The notes: a model not told the origin generated them from the sequence alone. A stretch of DNA of 64,000 bases from Endothia cerciana (GCA_026119935.1 JALRMH010000034.1:310001-374000), one strand, 5' to 3'. Counted from the stretch's first letter, positions 32,803 through 45,186 are shown. Translations and numbers: made by a program.

Positions 32803-33303
32803 TTACTTCGTCTTCTCACTCTCGTACTCGGACACCTTCTCCCACTCATCCTCGGTGCTGACGCTGGACTTGCTCCCCTGCGACGCTGGGAAGCCGCGCT
32901 GCTTCAGCTCGCCCGCCGGGGTCCCCTCTATATCGACCTCCTTACTGGCTGCCACAGCCGGCTGGCCCTGCGTCTTTGCCCTCGTCAAGAAAGTCTCCAC
33001 CTCGGTCTCGCTCTCGGAGGTTTGTACCTGGGCCCTCGCGACGGTCTTGCGCGCGGCGCGGGCTTTCTCCCTCAGCTCCTGGTCGTGGCTGGCCTGCAAC
33101 TCGCGGGCGAACCAGTTGATGGCCCACCACAGGGCGGCGCATAGGAAGGACAGGATGATGAAGTGAATGCTGTAGGTGGCGAGCAGCAGCACGGCGAGGA
33201 CAAGCTGCAGGGCAGCAAAGGTAACGTTGGTGGCGATAAGGAGAGACGGGGTGGGACCGGGGGTGAAGATGGACTCCCACAGGTCCTGGAAGAACTGCGA
33301 CAT
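32803..33303 (-). CDS. PKR1: V-ATPase assembly factor PKR1-like ER membrane protein
   Basis: Small ER membrane protein required in yeast for assembly of the V-ATPase membrane sector. Single exon, 166 residues. The conserved start FFQDLWESIFTPGPTP is followed by two hydrophobic segments: TFAALQLVLAVLLLATYSI (about 28-46) and FIILSFLCAALWWAINWF (about 48-65). An amphipathic charged helix (QELREKARAARKT) and a disordered acidic tail with EDEWEKVSEYESEKTK follow. The length and two-helix layout match the family. The start at 33303 has no upstream alternative in frame. Confidence 0.85.
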   Translation of the reverse strand: MSQFFQDLWESIFTPGPTPSLLIATNVTFAALQLVLAVLLLATYSIHFIILSFLCAALWWAINWFARELQASHDQELREKARAARKTVARAQVQTSESETEVETFLTRAKTQGQPAVAASKEVDIEGTPAGELKQRGFPASQGSKSSVSTEDEWEKVSEYESEKTK

Positions 33304-36042
33304 GCTGCCTTATCGTGATGCGGCGCGTGGATTCGGATGTAGTTGTAGTGACGGCGGGCGACGCGGCAAGTCTGGAAGATGCCGACGGCTGCTGCGGAAA
33401 TGCGGTAGAGATGCTGCGCTCGCTGCCAGGGACGTGAGGTCAGCGACACAACTTGATGATGTTCTCGACCGCCCGCGCGTAAGTGGGCAGGCTGAACGCG
33501 AAGGAAGGTACGTGGGTTGGCAGCGCGTGCGTGAGGGATCAAGAGACGTGTGCTCGGCGGGGTTGCTTACCTGCGGAGGTCTAATCTGGGGCTTCTAGGC
33601 TTGCTCGATGATTGACGCGCCAGGAGACGCCGTCACTCGAAGCGATGGTCAGGGTCAACAAAGGCGGGCGATGACAGGATTTGAATAAAGGACCATGGAC
33701 GCCCGTCCCCTGTCGTCATGCCCGACGTTGCCTATCGAGTCGCCTAGAAAAGAGCTGGGTTGGGGAGAGAGTGTGGGCGACGGGGAGGGGCGTGGCGAGG
33801 GAGGGGTTCGCAGCTTGCCACGGCGGGGAGGGCTGCCAGGTCACTTGGCCGCATCCCATCGGCCCCCCCTGCCGCACCTGCAGCATGTTCGCCCCTGGAT
33901 GACAGTGGGAGTACCTGGGCTCCAGGTACTCCCAGGCATGATACTGCCCCTAAGGAAATACCATGCTAGGCGAGTCTCAGCACTTATTAGCGCGCTAAGC
34001 GCCGACCGCTGCACCACCACCCCCTCTGCGCTGACACAATTAGTGCCTGTGTTGCAGCTGTAGGTGCGCTCTCCGGCATCATAAGCCCTGCCGCTTTAAC
34101 ACCCTGGAGCGGGGCAAGGAAACGGGCCTGAGGTGCTTACAAAACTGGACTATAGGTACCGTCCAGGCGGGCTAATCTGAGAAATGGAGGCAGGCTAAGC
34201 AATGGTAGTCCTTTGAAAGTTCGTCATATCCTCGCCTCTGCATAGCTTCTCCGCAAGAAAAGTCATGAGAGCAGCTTTCTTGCTATCGACCAGCGCATCA
34301 TGGTGAGCCGAAGCAGAGGGTATCGTCAGGGAAGAATGCGGAAAAAGGGAATTCCAAGGCACAGGCAAGTCCTCCAGGCATCTCAAGGTTGTGCCGGAAA
34401 AGGTAGGGTAGACGGATTATGTGCTCATCTGGGGGGGAGGACACCGTAACAACCAGCTTGCGAGAGCAGGTATCTCAACGCAGAAACATCCCCACTTAGG
34501 TCTTATGCCATACGACGCCTGTAGGAAAGGGCCCAATACCTGTTATAGCAACAGGAGAATCTGTGTTGTCATCGAAGGTGAAGTCAGTGCCTGTAGGAGT
34601 ATATGGTAGATTGTCGCTTTGATGCTGCTTCGTCCTCCAAGTCAGTTGATTCGATAAGGGGGGCCAATCAAAGCCGCTACTAATGCTCTCCCTGCTTGAG
34701 GGGGAGTTGCGCCGGAGTGGAAGGCCTCGAGAAACTCCAGGAGGATCTCCTTTCCATCATGCCCGTTTCGAGCAATGAAGCCGCGAGGACCCTTAAATAC
34801 ACGGTCGAGGTCGAGTTCTGCTCTCTTGCGTCGGTAAGCAAACCAGTTCGTGGCTTGTGCCTTTGAGCAGGATGAGCTCTGCAGTATGTCCTGAGTTCCT
34901 CGTCTGTCTGCCATAGGCGACCTTCATGTTCTTAAACCCAGACTTCCAAGAGCAGCCCCGATAGCGGGGCCGACAGATTTCCCTGATCATACCGAGTTCG
35001 AAGGTTGTGCGCCCGAATCCCCGCTACAATAATTTATTAGGCCATGGGGGTCCCACTAGCGTTTGGTGGCTGACCCAGCAGATGAGAGGTATATAATGGT
35101 CCAAGGAACAGCCACAGTTGCCTTCGGGCATTTGGTCAATTTGAAACGATACAGAGAAGATGTAAGCAAAATTTCCGAAGGTCGCGCGTTCGGGTTTCAA
35201 TACTAACAACTTTACAGTAGCATGGCCCCTGCACTAAGGATGACACGCTCAATCAAAGAGAAGCTACCAATTTTTTTCTTCTTGGGTTCTTTTTTTGGCC
35301 TTGTTTATTAGCCTCCGGGAATCCAACCAGATCATAGGTAGGTAACCTCACGCGGCCTTGCCCGATAGGAACGGGCGTGGCCTGTAGCCCGTGCGCGGTA
35401 ATTCACGTGATGTCCCGTGGGCGGCGACCGCGGGTCCCCAGCAGGCCTAATGGCAGATCGCGTAGCCCCGGACCGCGTCACCGGCACCACACAGTACTAT
35501 GTATGTACGTAGATGACATTCGAAACCTGGACTTCTGGGTTCAGTACTACAAACTGTCCAAGTGCGGCACACCACCGCTCTTGAATTTACAAAGTTCCTG
35601 CACCCTCTTCCACGCACGCAGTTATGGGCCGCCAAAGGTATGCCACAAAACCACTCTTCACTCTGACGAAGTATGCCCACTGCTGGGTCACTTGAACATG
35701 GAGAACTACCAGGAGCATGAACGCATATTTTAGACATCCCACGACGTAGGTTGCAAGAGGGTCTGGGTATCGCACAATTCGGATGACAGAGCAGACTCGA
35801 ATTGGTATACATAATTCACCTCCAGATCAAGGCACATTTCCCTCCTCGGTCAAATTCACCTCCTCTGCCGGCGTTCCGGCTTCGTGTTAAAGACATATCT
35901 AACATACCGCGGCAACAACGGAATCCTGACAAACAACGACCGGAGATAGACACGGGAAAGACATATCATCAAGGAAGCAAAATTGTCAAGATCAAGGCCT
36001 CACCAATCGGTGCCCCAGCCACAGACGTTCTCCTCCGCCTCC
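33304..36042. other. Gene-poor stretch between PKR1 and the DUF1996 gene
   Basis: About 2.7 kb with no gene I can support. The short ORFs at 34195-34914 and 35377-35812 have no conserved motif. Coding bias looks weaker and AT content higher than in flanking genes, but I have not computed it. A perfect hairpin and an A-box-like word are listed separately. Old, decayed repeat DNA is possible; I recognise no transposase or reverse transcriptase. Confidence 0.45.
33906..33934. repeat. Perfect 13-bp inverted repeat with 3-base loop
   Basis: The arm TGGGAGTACCTGG and its exact reverse complement flank the loop GCT. No reading frame crosses it, and there is no U-run to suggest a transcription terminator. 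Confidence 0.85.
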
Positions 36043-37407
36043 TCATCGCATTGTCATGTCGCCCATGGGGAGCGAAGGCAGCCCTGTCATTGTCAGCACG
36101 GGGAGATTCTAAGGAGACGTTGCAAAGGTCAGACGACTTACATCCATCGACCAGTTCCTTCGCCTGCTGGGGGTTCGTGCAAGCCTCATAAACGCTGGGC
36201 GACTGCGCTGTAATACCTGCCGCGCTGCAGCTCTGGTCAAGATTACACCCCTGGTCCATAGCCAGCTGCAGTGTGTTGTTCTCCCATCCGAAGAGGTAAT
36301 CTCCGTGAGCAGATGCCCCTCTGATGATGTTTGCCGGCGTCAGCCCATGCTCCTTGTCATAACCCTATACGGAGGTGGACATGTGCCACTTACCCAATGC
36401 CCGTGCTGTATACGAACGGATTGGAACCATCCGTAGGCCAGATGCTGTCGCGCTCCTGCTGGAACATCGAGACGTTCCACATCAGCTCGTACATGACCTG
36501 AGGCAGCTTGACCGGGTGAGTACCCGAGCAGGCGCCGCCTCCCGTCGCTCCATTTCCGCTGTACGCGACATGGTCTTGATGGTTAGGGCTATCAAGGTTC
36601 TTGCCGTCCCAGCAGCTGTTATGAATGTCAGCGATGATCTCAGGTGGGAGGAAGTGATGGGAGCGCACGCTGGGAAGATGATAGTCTGTCGAATCATCTC
36701 ACAGTTCGCCGCATCGGGAATCTCAACAGTATCTGAGCCCGTGCAAGGCGCGCCGCCCACGAAGTTGTCTTCACTCGTGCTCGTCCAGCATCTGTGACAG
36801 ATGTTGGCCCCGTTCACTTGGCTTGTGTCCTTGTTGGTCGCATTGCCAGCGATCATTCGGAAGCCCTGGACTTTGAGTTAACTTTGGCCTTGTCATCATA
36901 GATTCATTCAGGCCTAGGTTTCGGGGTACTACCTTGGCGAAAGCCGTGGTCTGTCCGTTCGGGATGTAGTACACATCGAGGCCACCATTCTGAGCCTGGG
37001 GTTTCTTTAAGTCAGCCCTCTCAATTTCATCACATTTCCTCCATCTTTGGATTTCAACTTACCAGAGTGCCTTGAGGACCTCCATTCCCAACTTGAGGAA
37101 CACGGTGATAGGATCCGTTACGAGCCTTGAAGAACATCACAGCCGTCCAGTAGTTGCTCCTGTCTTGGGCGAAGTTGCAGCTTGTACAGGTGGACAACGT
37201 TGACGGATCATGAGTAGTCGGGTCCATGGTGGTATTGAACGAGTTGCCGCCGACGATTTGATGAAGATGGGGTGTGAAAATTTCACCGGGAAACACAATG
37301 GGGTCGCTTCGCTCCACGACGAGCTGGGAGCAGGCGAAACGTAGCATGTTCTGGGCCATGGCGCCAGGCGCGAGCAACGCCGTGGCCGCGAGGCTGATGG
37401 GCTTCAT
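36043..37407 (-). CDS. Secreted DUF1996 domain protein
   Basis: Predicted secreted protein with a single DUF1996 domain, common in filamentous fungi; its molecular function is not established. Six exons (37063-37407, 36933-36995, 36669-36865, 36394-36615, 36142-36320, 36043-36083) give 348 residues. A signal peptide (MKPISLAATALLAPGAMAQ) precedes the domain. Family landmarks are FACSQLVVERSDPIV, PHLHQIVGGNSFN, NYWTAVMFFKARNG, GLDVYYIPNG, ICHRCW, FPACWDGKNLDSPNH, HPVKLPQVMYELMW and HGDYLFGW. The last intron (GTAAGT, branch GCTGAC, CAG) gives the conserved VDGW followed by LPSLP near the end; without it the frame reads into an unrelated tail. All five introns are 53-73 bp. The regular Cys pattern fits an extracellular location. 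Confidence 0.88.
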
Positions 37408-39800
37408 TTTGCAGGAGATTTGCTTTCGACAGGCAGTATTTTACAACGAGTTATCCGGAAGGAGAAGGGCGTGAACGAGCCGTGAAAGAAGATGGAGGGG
37501 AACCCTTCGTTGAAGAATGTCTCGCGGTCGGGCGGGACAGCAAATTATGGGCTTTGAGTTTATCGTATACTAGAGTGTGAACCACGTCGTCGACGCAAGG
37601 CTCTATCGACTCAGATGCCGAAACCTTCCATCAAGCTGGATATTGCACGGTGGCTTTTCTTCCGGTGAAAGCAGGTTTGCTACTGGCCAGCCGTCCCACA
37701 CGTTGCAATTTGTAATATTTGAAGTTTATCTTATCGGTCGGCAGTCATCGAATACATACCATTCGGGCTCACTTTTGAGTATGATAATACGTTCCGCACC
37801 CAAGAAACCATTCGGGTAAAAGCATCACGACCCAAGCGAGCCAGGAAGTTCCGCCAAAATTCCATCGACCAAGGTCACACTGAGCTAACTGATGTCACGT
37901 ATCATTTCCTGCAATCCATTTTCGGATTCTCTTGTTCACATCGTGATTCAGTACCCTATAACCATCGTGGGTGTGACCGGCGGTCAATTACGGTTCTGCC
38001 CAATTCAGGTGACATTCAATTTGTGCTGGCTGAGGATGATGGGCAAGGTCCCGTTCTCAATACCCAGCCCATAAGTTACCGTGCTCGTGACGAGTCAACT
38101 CAGTCGCCTTGACTGAGTGACGTTGGAAGCCAAGGAGCGGTGCCACGGTAATGGTGATATGATAATTTTTGGCATGTCCGTTAGAAGGCTGGATCAGATA
38201 TCCAGTGCAGCACTTTGGACGGTAGGACAATATAATCGAGAGAGCGGTCATCTGCAAAGGTCAAAATGGGTTTCGCTCATTCAAATCATTTGCCGTAAGC
38301 ATCGAGCCCCAGAATAACAGGACTCAGGCGAGATGCTCCCCTCCTCGGTCCGGGTTGATTCTTGAATGCTATTCAGGGACAAGAGGATCCATCTCTTGAA
38401 GTTTCCAATGGCGCACTCGGTCTTGAGAAACTTGATTTTCCCTTATTAAGGACCAATCCGCTCCGAACTATTCTTGTAGGTACTTATCGGTTGACCGGGA
38501 GCCTTTCCTGCGAACAGATTCTCTCATTCAATGCTAAGGAACAAGGTCTACATATGATTATGTGTGAAGTCTATGCCCGCAGACCGGCTATCAAGTCTCC
38601 CAAAACTTTGACCCTGTCCCATGATAGTGACTCAACTGCACCATCTCTGAAGCAAGGTACACATTTTTCTTATCGAGGTCGACAAGGCTTTTGAGCGACT
38701 GCAAGACATTCCAGCCGTTGGCCCAGGTTTTTCTTCGCCGCCATTCGTATGACGAGGACCTCAAGACTGGTTACAATACAGTCTTGATCTATCAATACGG
38801 GACAGCTATAAGCTCCGTGCTATACACAGAGACTCTTATGCAGTCACGCAGCTTCTTTATCAACTCGTGGCGATCTCAATATACGGCTGAAGGCAATTTA
38901 AGATTTCTTTGCTAATTCCGGTTCAATGTCCAGCTCACGGGTGACTTCGATACCCACTTCGCCGAAGCACACCACTTTTTGACTGCCAAGAAGGGTAATA
39001 AGCAAGTAGCCGGACGGGCGGAAGGGGCAGCAAGTTACACAGCTACCTGTGAATCCAGTTTCCTCCTGTGATCAGCGAGTATATCTTCAGTCCATATCAG
39101 TGGAAAAGACAGTTCAGTTCACCTTGGAAGAACTGACATGTTGTGATCTTGGGAGGGATATGGTAATTACACAGCAAGTAACTGGACAGCCAGACTACAT
39201 CACACCAACACCGCCGTCCAATCTTGGAAGCACACTTACATCGGAGCTGTAAGCGCAGATATGCATAGCTCGACAGCCAAGCCGCAAAATGCATACAGAC
39301 AGAGAATCAATACATCAATCCTCCTGCGGACGTTTAATTCAATAATACCAACAGAGGGCGAGGCCTGAGTGTGTATTGAGGACGTATTCATTGATTTGTT
39401 CATCTTGAGTTTGATCCTTTTTTTTTGTGAAGAGGAGGGGGGCATTTGGCCGACAACCAGAAGACTCTGAGAAAACCTGCCCACTGAGGATATCGGGTAC
39501 TTAATCGGAGTCTCATTGAAATCACAAAAAACGGACAGACGTTCTGAACGAAGACAATAAGCAAGCATGCCAAGAGCACTGTGGATACCTGACACCTGTT
39601 TCAAGACCCTGGGAAAACATACGTGACCACCTGCTTCAGTCTTGCAGTTGAAACGGTCCACAACCCCTAGGGGCGCCCCGGAGCTTCACCTTCACAATGA
39701 TATAAGAACCTGAAATTTCGAAGTAGACGAAGAATACTGCAGGTATCATCCTCATTTCTTGAAAATAGAGCCAGAAAGCCACACTCTTCCCTTACCTACA
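37408..39800. other. Gene-poor stretch between the DUF1996 and P4H-like genes
   Basis: About 2.4 kb of relatively AT-rich DNA. No ORF has a recognised motif, and the listed frames at 38362-39661 are short and overlap. The left end is the DUF1996 promoter and the right end the dioxygenase promoter. I see no transposon ORF. Confidence 0.45.
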
Positions 39801-40730
39801 ATGCATTCGTCTTCTGTCCTCCTCCCACTCAATATTGCTGTCATACCTGCAGCATACCTGTATGGTGCTGGAGTCTCCTTTCACGGTATCCTAGAAAGAT
39901 TTCAACGATGGCAATATAAACTGAACCTTGAGGATGGTCATATACTCGATACGAAAGAGTATATCTGCCAAAACCCGGCACAGATGCGGCCCAAATTCCT
40001 CGCGTATGACCCCATCATGGTCTACATCGAAGGATTTCTGACTGAGTTCGAGTCTGATCATCTCAAGCAACTCGCGTTGGTCCCGACCCCAAGCAGAATG
40101 TGACATAAATAGAGAGGCTGACAGATTCTCAGGAATCCCCTCTACGAGGAGTCCGAAGTGCGCAAGTACGAAGATGACGGCTCCAAAACTGTCAGTATCG
40201 ACAAGAGCCACCGCAAAAGCGATACAGCATGGCTTCCCTCTGCAGATCCTGTCGTCTCATGCGTACGCGAGAGGGCCGCTGAATTCGAGGGCTATGCCCC
40301 GAACGTTACAATGGACACTCTTGCTGCTGTCCGGTACAAGGCCGGTGGTCGCTTCGGGATGCATCACGACTGGGATACGGACCGAAAGAAAGACATAGAC
40401 AGGCGTACGTCCTTCTTTGCTACTTTAGAGTCGGATAATTGCACAGGTGGATCTACATACTTTCCATTCGTGAAGCCGGCTTGGGGAAACCTCAAGAAGT
40501 TTGGCCGCCCCTGGTGTGAATGGACGGACTGCGAGTTTGAGGGTGAGGGCATCGCGGTGAAGCCTATCAAGGGCAATGCGCTGTTCTGGGTCAATTTTAG
40601 GGAGGATGGGACTGGTATTCAAGAAACTGTTCATGCCGGGCAGCCGCTGCTAGAAGGCACCAAGATTGGGATGAACATCTGGACCCATGGCTTGATTGGC
40701 GCAGAGGGTGGTGGCATACGAGACGACTAG
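39801..40730 (+). CDS. Prolyl 4-hydroxylase-like 2-oxoglutarate/Fe(II) dioxygenase
   Basis: Predicted non-heme iron dioxygenase of the prolyl 4-hydroxylase alpha-subunit fold. Exons are 39801-40075 and 40133-40730 (290 residues). The 57-bp intron (GTTGGT, branch GCTGAC, CAG) joins FESDHLKQLA to NPLYEESEVRKYEDDG. The iron ligands are visible as the HxD of MHHDWDTD and the distal His of ETVHAG; the Lys in LEGTKIGMNIW is the expected 2-oxoglutarate anchor. The N-terminal hydrophobic segment LLPLNIAVIPAAYLYGAG suggests ER anchoring or secretion. I start at the ATG at 39801, since the frame upstream begins with TTG. The substrate is unknown. Confidence 0.85.
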
Positions 40731-41132
40731 AGAAATCATTGTCGCAAACCTTCTTGGCTTCGTTGCAGCCGGGCGGCTCCCAAAGTAGACTCTCGAGTTC
40801 TATATCTCTGTTACGTAACGCCCTCGCTGATCACCGTCAGCCTCCGGAGCCCGTCTTCAGGAGTCGGCCACGTTCCTGCTCCCCTCAGGTTGCGAATAGT
40901 TACGTGAGGGCAGACAATGGCATTACGGCATATTTCACAGTAGCCTGTCGAGGTACGTAGTTCTATTTATTTCATTCTTCTTTTCCGGGTCTGTCCCCCA
41001 TTCTTCTTGGGTATGAGACCCTTTTGTCTTCTTTTATAAACAATGGCGCCCTCGACAGCATGTGAGATTCCTGAACACCGTGCTATGCTTCGACCCCGGC
41101 AAGATCAAGTCAACGAATGCAGACGGGATGCT
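40731..41132. other. Convergent spacer between the P4H-like gene and the CCCH gene
   Basis: About 400 bp holding two 3' ends, with pyrimidine-rich sequence at 40968-41035. No gene is supported. Confidence 0.45.
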
Positions 41133-42853
41133 CTACAAGCTGATGAAGTCCTGCTGCTCGAAATCCACAGACCCATCCTCTCCGACGAACTCATCAACCT
41201 CGTCTGAGTCCACCTCATCAGAGCCAACTGAATCGCCGTCGTCGTCACTGGATGGATCATCGCCATCATCGCCATCATCACCATCATCGGCAGCCTGCTG
41301 CCGAGCAGCGCTGGCTTTGCGAAGGACGCTTGCCCTCTCGCGGTGGGGGAGCTTACAGCCTTTGGTCTTACAGACACCGTTGTTGCTGAAATCCGGACAC
41401 TCAAGAGAGTGGCGGTCGGGGCAGCTGATGCCCTTGTCGCAGTAGCCATAGAAGCCAAAGCCACGGCAGACCGGGGCACCTGGAGGCAGTACACGGTGAG
41501 TATATGGACAATCGGGCTTGGAACAATTGCCCTTGGCATAGTGCACACAATGGGGCGTGCGCTCGGGAGTCAGTTCGTGCGACAAATCACACTGGTCTCC
41601 GTAGACACAAGCACCCTTTTGCAGGTAGTCCTTGCAGGCAGCGACCTTGGAGTGATCGTGGGTGTAGCGGCACATAGGCCCCTTGGGGCAAGATCCTGTA
41701 TGAAAGATGGGATAGTCAGTACTACTGGTCCATGGTCTGGAACCCAGACGCATGGGAAAAACGTCAGGACTCAAAACTTGGGAGTTGTTGAAGGGAGATA
41801 CCGGTAGTTGAGAAGTTCTTGCAAGGAACGTTGACCTTGTTCACGGCGCCGGACCGACTGCGAGACGTCCTCGTCAGCATGTGCCCATCGCCTGGAAAGG
41901 CGACATACCGCTGGGCCTTGACAACCGCCTGGCGGTACATATTCCCATTCTTGGTGCGATGGAACTTGACGCCCCCGACGATGGCAGCTTTTGGGGTAGC
42001 CTTTGGGGCATTGGGATCTCCTGGAAACAAGTGAGCAGCGGTACAGGCGGCCGAGTATGATCTGTGAGGCGCACCAGGAAGTTTGACGAGTTTGCTGCCG
42101 TTCTTAACAACGGCAAACCTGATGCCGTCAACGACAATCTCGTAGACCGGGGCTGCGGTAGAGTCAGTAGAGACGACAGAGGGGTTGCCGGTTTGCCTGA
42201 GGTGGCTCAAGATCTGCAACCGCTCCCTGTTCTCCTTGTGGCGCAGCTTCTGTAGACGGGTCTGCTCGATGGCCTTGGTGCGGGCCTCGGTCTGCTCCTG
42301 GTAGATGTTGGAGTTGATCAGTTGCATGTGTCGGTCGGTCTTGGTGACCCAGGAAGAGGGCGTGCCATCGGAGGCGGGGGCTGCATCGCTGGTGGGGGTG
42401 TTTTGACCCGAAGCGCCGTTGAGAACAAGGGTCCGGTGACGGTGAATGGGAGGCTTGCCCACGCGATAGCCTCCGCGGGCAGAGTACGGGTGGCCACCGC
42501 GATAATATCCGCCCCTGCCGTAGGCTGATGGTGGGTTACGCGTCGCATCAGTCGAAAGTTCATGGAGCAGAAACTGGGGCGAGTGGAACATACGGCGGGA
42601 GGGGCCATAGGCGTGCGGTGGTGGCACGGAGACGATGCCAGCTTGCTGGTTCTTGGCACGATTGATCTGGCCTGTGATCACGAACAAATAGGTCAGATCT
42701 GTGTGGTCGAGAGGAAGGGGTAAGAAGGGGGAACAGAGGGTAGCGCTTGGGCGTGTCCGTGTCCGTGTCTGCGTCCGTCTTCCTACTCGAAAGGGCTGTC
42801 TTACCTGCTAGGAGGCTGATCTGCTCCATCAATTTCTGGTCCTCGTCTGACAT
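41133..42853 (-). CDS. CCCH zinc-finger protein, ZC3H3-like
   Basis: RNA-binding protein of 493 residues with five tandem CCCH fingers, resembling ZC3H3 (an mRNA polyadenylation/export factor in animals). Exons are 42805-42853, 41802-42671 and 41133-41695. The 49-nt first exon encodes MSDEDQKLMEQISLLAG and joins QINRAKNQQAG. The second intron (41696-41801) splits the first finger, joining CKNFSTTG to SCPKGPMCRYTH. Later fingers are CKDYLQKGACVYGDQCDLSH, CVHYAKGNCSKPDCPYTH, CRGFGFYGYCDKGISCPDRH and CPDFSNNGVCKTKGCKLPH. A Gly/Arg/Tyr-rich segment (YGRGGYYRGG) precedes them, and the tail is acidic with Asp-Gly repeats. It is divergent from TFIIF beta. Confidence 0.85.
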
Positions 42854-43427
42854 GTTGCGTTACTCGTAGGACGTGTGGTAGGATGGGATTTCCGAAGAGT
42901 CGCTGGTGAAGAGCGAGAGGGAGGCGTGGGAGGTTGAGGTTGTCCTTGAAATGTCGGCCAAAATCAGGTGCCCAGGTCCAAGGTCGGCGGCACTGCTGCA
43001 GGTGGCGGAGGCTGTCGGCTTATGTAAGCCTATCTGGCCCATGTCGTCATTGCGTCGAGGTGCGGTCGACCTCAGTACACTTACTGGTCCAAAGGCAGAC
43101 CTTCCCAGACAGACTGAAGAGTGAAAGATCTGGGCTGCTGTGCTTTGTGAAGATTGTCTTTGTCCAGCCCCAAGCCAGCAACCAGGACTCCTAGAGTAAC
43201 AAGCCAGAAGTGGCCAAGTAATCTCAACAGGGCAGATTATGTAAGGACAGCCAGCAACTTCGACTTCACTGGATCTCCAGCCACGCACGACCAAACGACC
43301 TTCCATCACCTCGACACCATCTCTCGCGCCTGCGACAAGCTGACCGTCTGCGCACCGTCTTCGACTACACAGCCTCTCGATTGTCGTTCTCACCGACCGT
43401 CACGGGCCGCTGACGAGCCTACACACC
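42854..43427. promoter_or_regulatory. Shared divergent promoter of the CCCH gene and TFIIF beta
   Basis: 574 bp between the two start codons, on opposite strands. I see no gene inside. A pyrimidine-rich leader (for example 43370-43420) precedes the TFIIF beta ATG. Shared regulation is an inference from geometry. Confidence 0.45.
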
Positions 43428-44720
43428 ATGGCGGATCTCATGCCCGTTAAGCCTGACTCGGACGATATGAAGATGGAGGGCGGGTCCCCCATGGCTGTCG
43501 ATGACGACCCCTACGAGGAGCTCGATCTCGAGTTCTACAACACCGCCGACGGCAACGGCATGCCCACCCCACAAGATGGCCTTCTCATGGCTCGTGTTCC
43601 CACCTACGTCTGGGCCGCCTGGGACAAGATCGACGACGATACCCCCATCGAGATAGGAAAGCTACGCATGTGGTCCGAGCCCGACAAGAAGCACCCCCAG
43701 GTCAAGAAGGTAAGCCTCCAGGCAGAGACCTCCCTCTGACGGACGCCAGAACTGACTAGCCTTCTCAACCTCAGCAAAAAATGAGGCTATTACTCAAGAC
43801 AAATGTCTCTGCGCACCAGGGACTGCCCCGCGAATACGACCTCGTCGATACCGATCAAAATGTCAAGAACACCTTCGTCTTTACGGAGTCCGACCTCGAA
43901 GCCTTCAAGAACAAGAATAAGGCTCGCAGGGAAGCGGCCGATCAGAACATCCCTACCTACCTCTTGCGCCCCAAGGTCGAGAAACCCGCGCAGCAAAGTG
44001 CTCGTGGCGGCCGGCGTGGGAGGAAGGACACCTTCCGTCAGGTCATCCCTAGTACGTCCTCCACTGCCAACCTCCTGCTCTGAACTTCGCATCGCCCCGA
44101 ATCCTAATTCTGACCTCTTATGCAGAGAAGACGGCCATTTACGGACGTGTCAGGCAGGAGTACAACATGAACCCCATCGACAACCCTGAGACCGCGTACC
44201 TCATGGCTGTTCGTGCGCAGGAGCAGGTACAGCCGAAGAACACCACCCAGATCATCGACCGCCTGACCGTCACCAACAATGTCGTCCAGGCCGGAACAAG
44301 GCAGGCAACAGAGGCATTTGGCACCTTCATCGTAAGTTGCTGCATGACCTCTCGGGATGAGATTCCGTCCGTGCTGACCCGTGGCTACAGAAAGATACGA
44401 AGAAGAAGACGAAACAGGCCAAGGCCGATGCGAAGACTGCTCGTATTCCCGAAAATGAGCTGCTTGACAGGATCTTCCAGTGCTTTGGTCAGTATAACTA
44501 TTGGAGTATGAAGGCTCTGAAGGCTGCCATCCCGCAGCCCGAGGTCTACCTGCGGGCCACGCTCGAGAAGGTTGCAAACCTGAACAAGACCGGCCGGTTT
44601 GCCAATCAGTGGAGCCTGAGGGATGGTTTTAGAGCAAACGCGGAAGCGGCCCCTGACGAGGCCGTCGAGGATGAGGACGAGGACGAGGAGGACGATGTTA
44701 AGATGGAGGACGTGGCTTAG
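43428..44720 (+). CDS. TFG2: Transcription factor IIF subunit beta
   Basis: Small subunit of TFIIF (Tfg2/RAP30), which binds RNA polymerase II and aids initiation. Exons are 43428-43709, 43775-44051, 44126-44331 and 44391-44720 (364 residues). An acidic N-terminus is followed by the dimerisation region (VPTYVWAAWDKIDDD; TNVSAHQGLPREYDL), the linker KKTAIYGRVRQEYN and the C-terminal winged helix (IFQCFGQYNYWSMKALK, QPEVYLRATLEKVA, GRFANQWSL). The end is acidic (DEDEDEEDDVKMEDVA). Introns are 59-74 bp with clear CTGAC branch points. Confidence 0.95.
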
Positions 44721-45186
44721 AGAGCCGCGTGAGCCAAGCATAGGCTACGGCGTCATCTGGCGGCTTTAATACCTTTTTATGCATCGGCGTCCCGGAGTCC
44801 GAGATGGTTCCTTGGCTGCGCGGGGGCGCCTTCCAGATTGTAAGATGATACCCGACTTCCGAGGATCTCGTAGTCAAATTAGCACCAAGGGAAGCACTCG
44901 CTTCGAAGGAGAATAAATGCGCTACGAGTCCATGGCGTTACATCCCTGTCCCTCTTTTGCGTCGAGGCCAACCGCTTGCCATGGGTATCACAATTCCTGC
45001 GGGGCCACCACAAGCCTTCCGCGAGTTCACTGCTCATGCGGGAATTTGTGTTTTCTGCCTCCAATATAGAACATGGGAGATCAAATCCGTGAATTGTGGT
45101 TGTGCGAATCTTTTGGAGGGCTAATGCCGGTCGCACTCAGTCTAGCCCTCATGAATCACTTGTTTATCAGAATCTCGCTTTAAAGA
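44721..45186. other. Convergent spacer between TFIIF beta and YVC1
   Basis: 466 bp holding both 3' ends. No gene or structured repeat is seen. Confidence 0.45.

Noticed and set aside
34980..35220. tRNA-like words (GTTCGAA, GCCCGAATCCCC)
   Set aside because: No cloverleaf with matching acceptor, D and T arms could be drawn.
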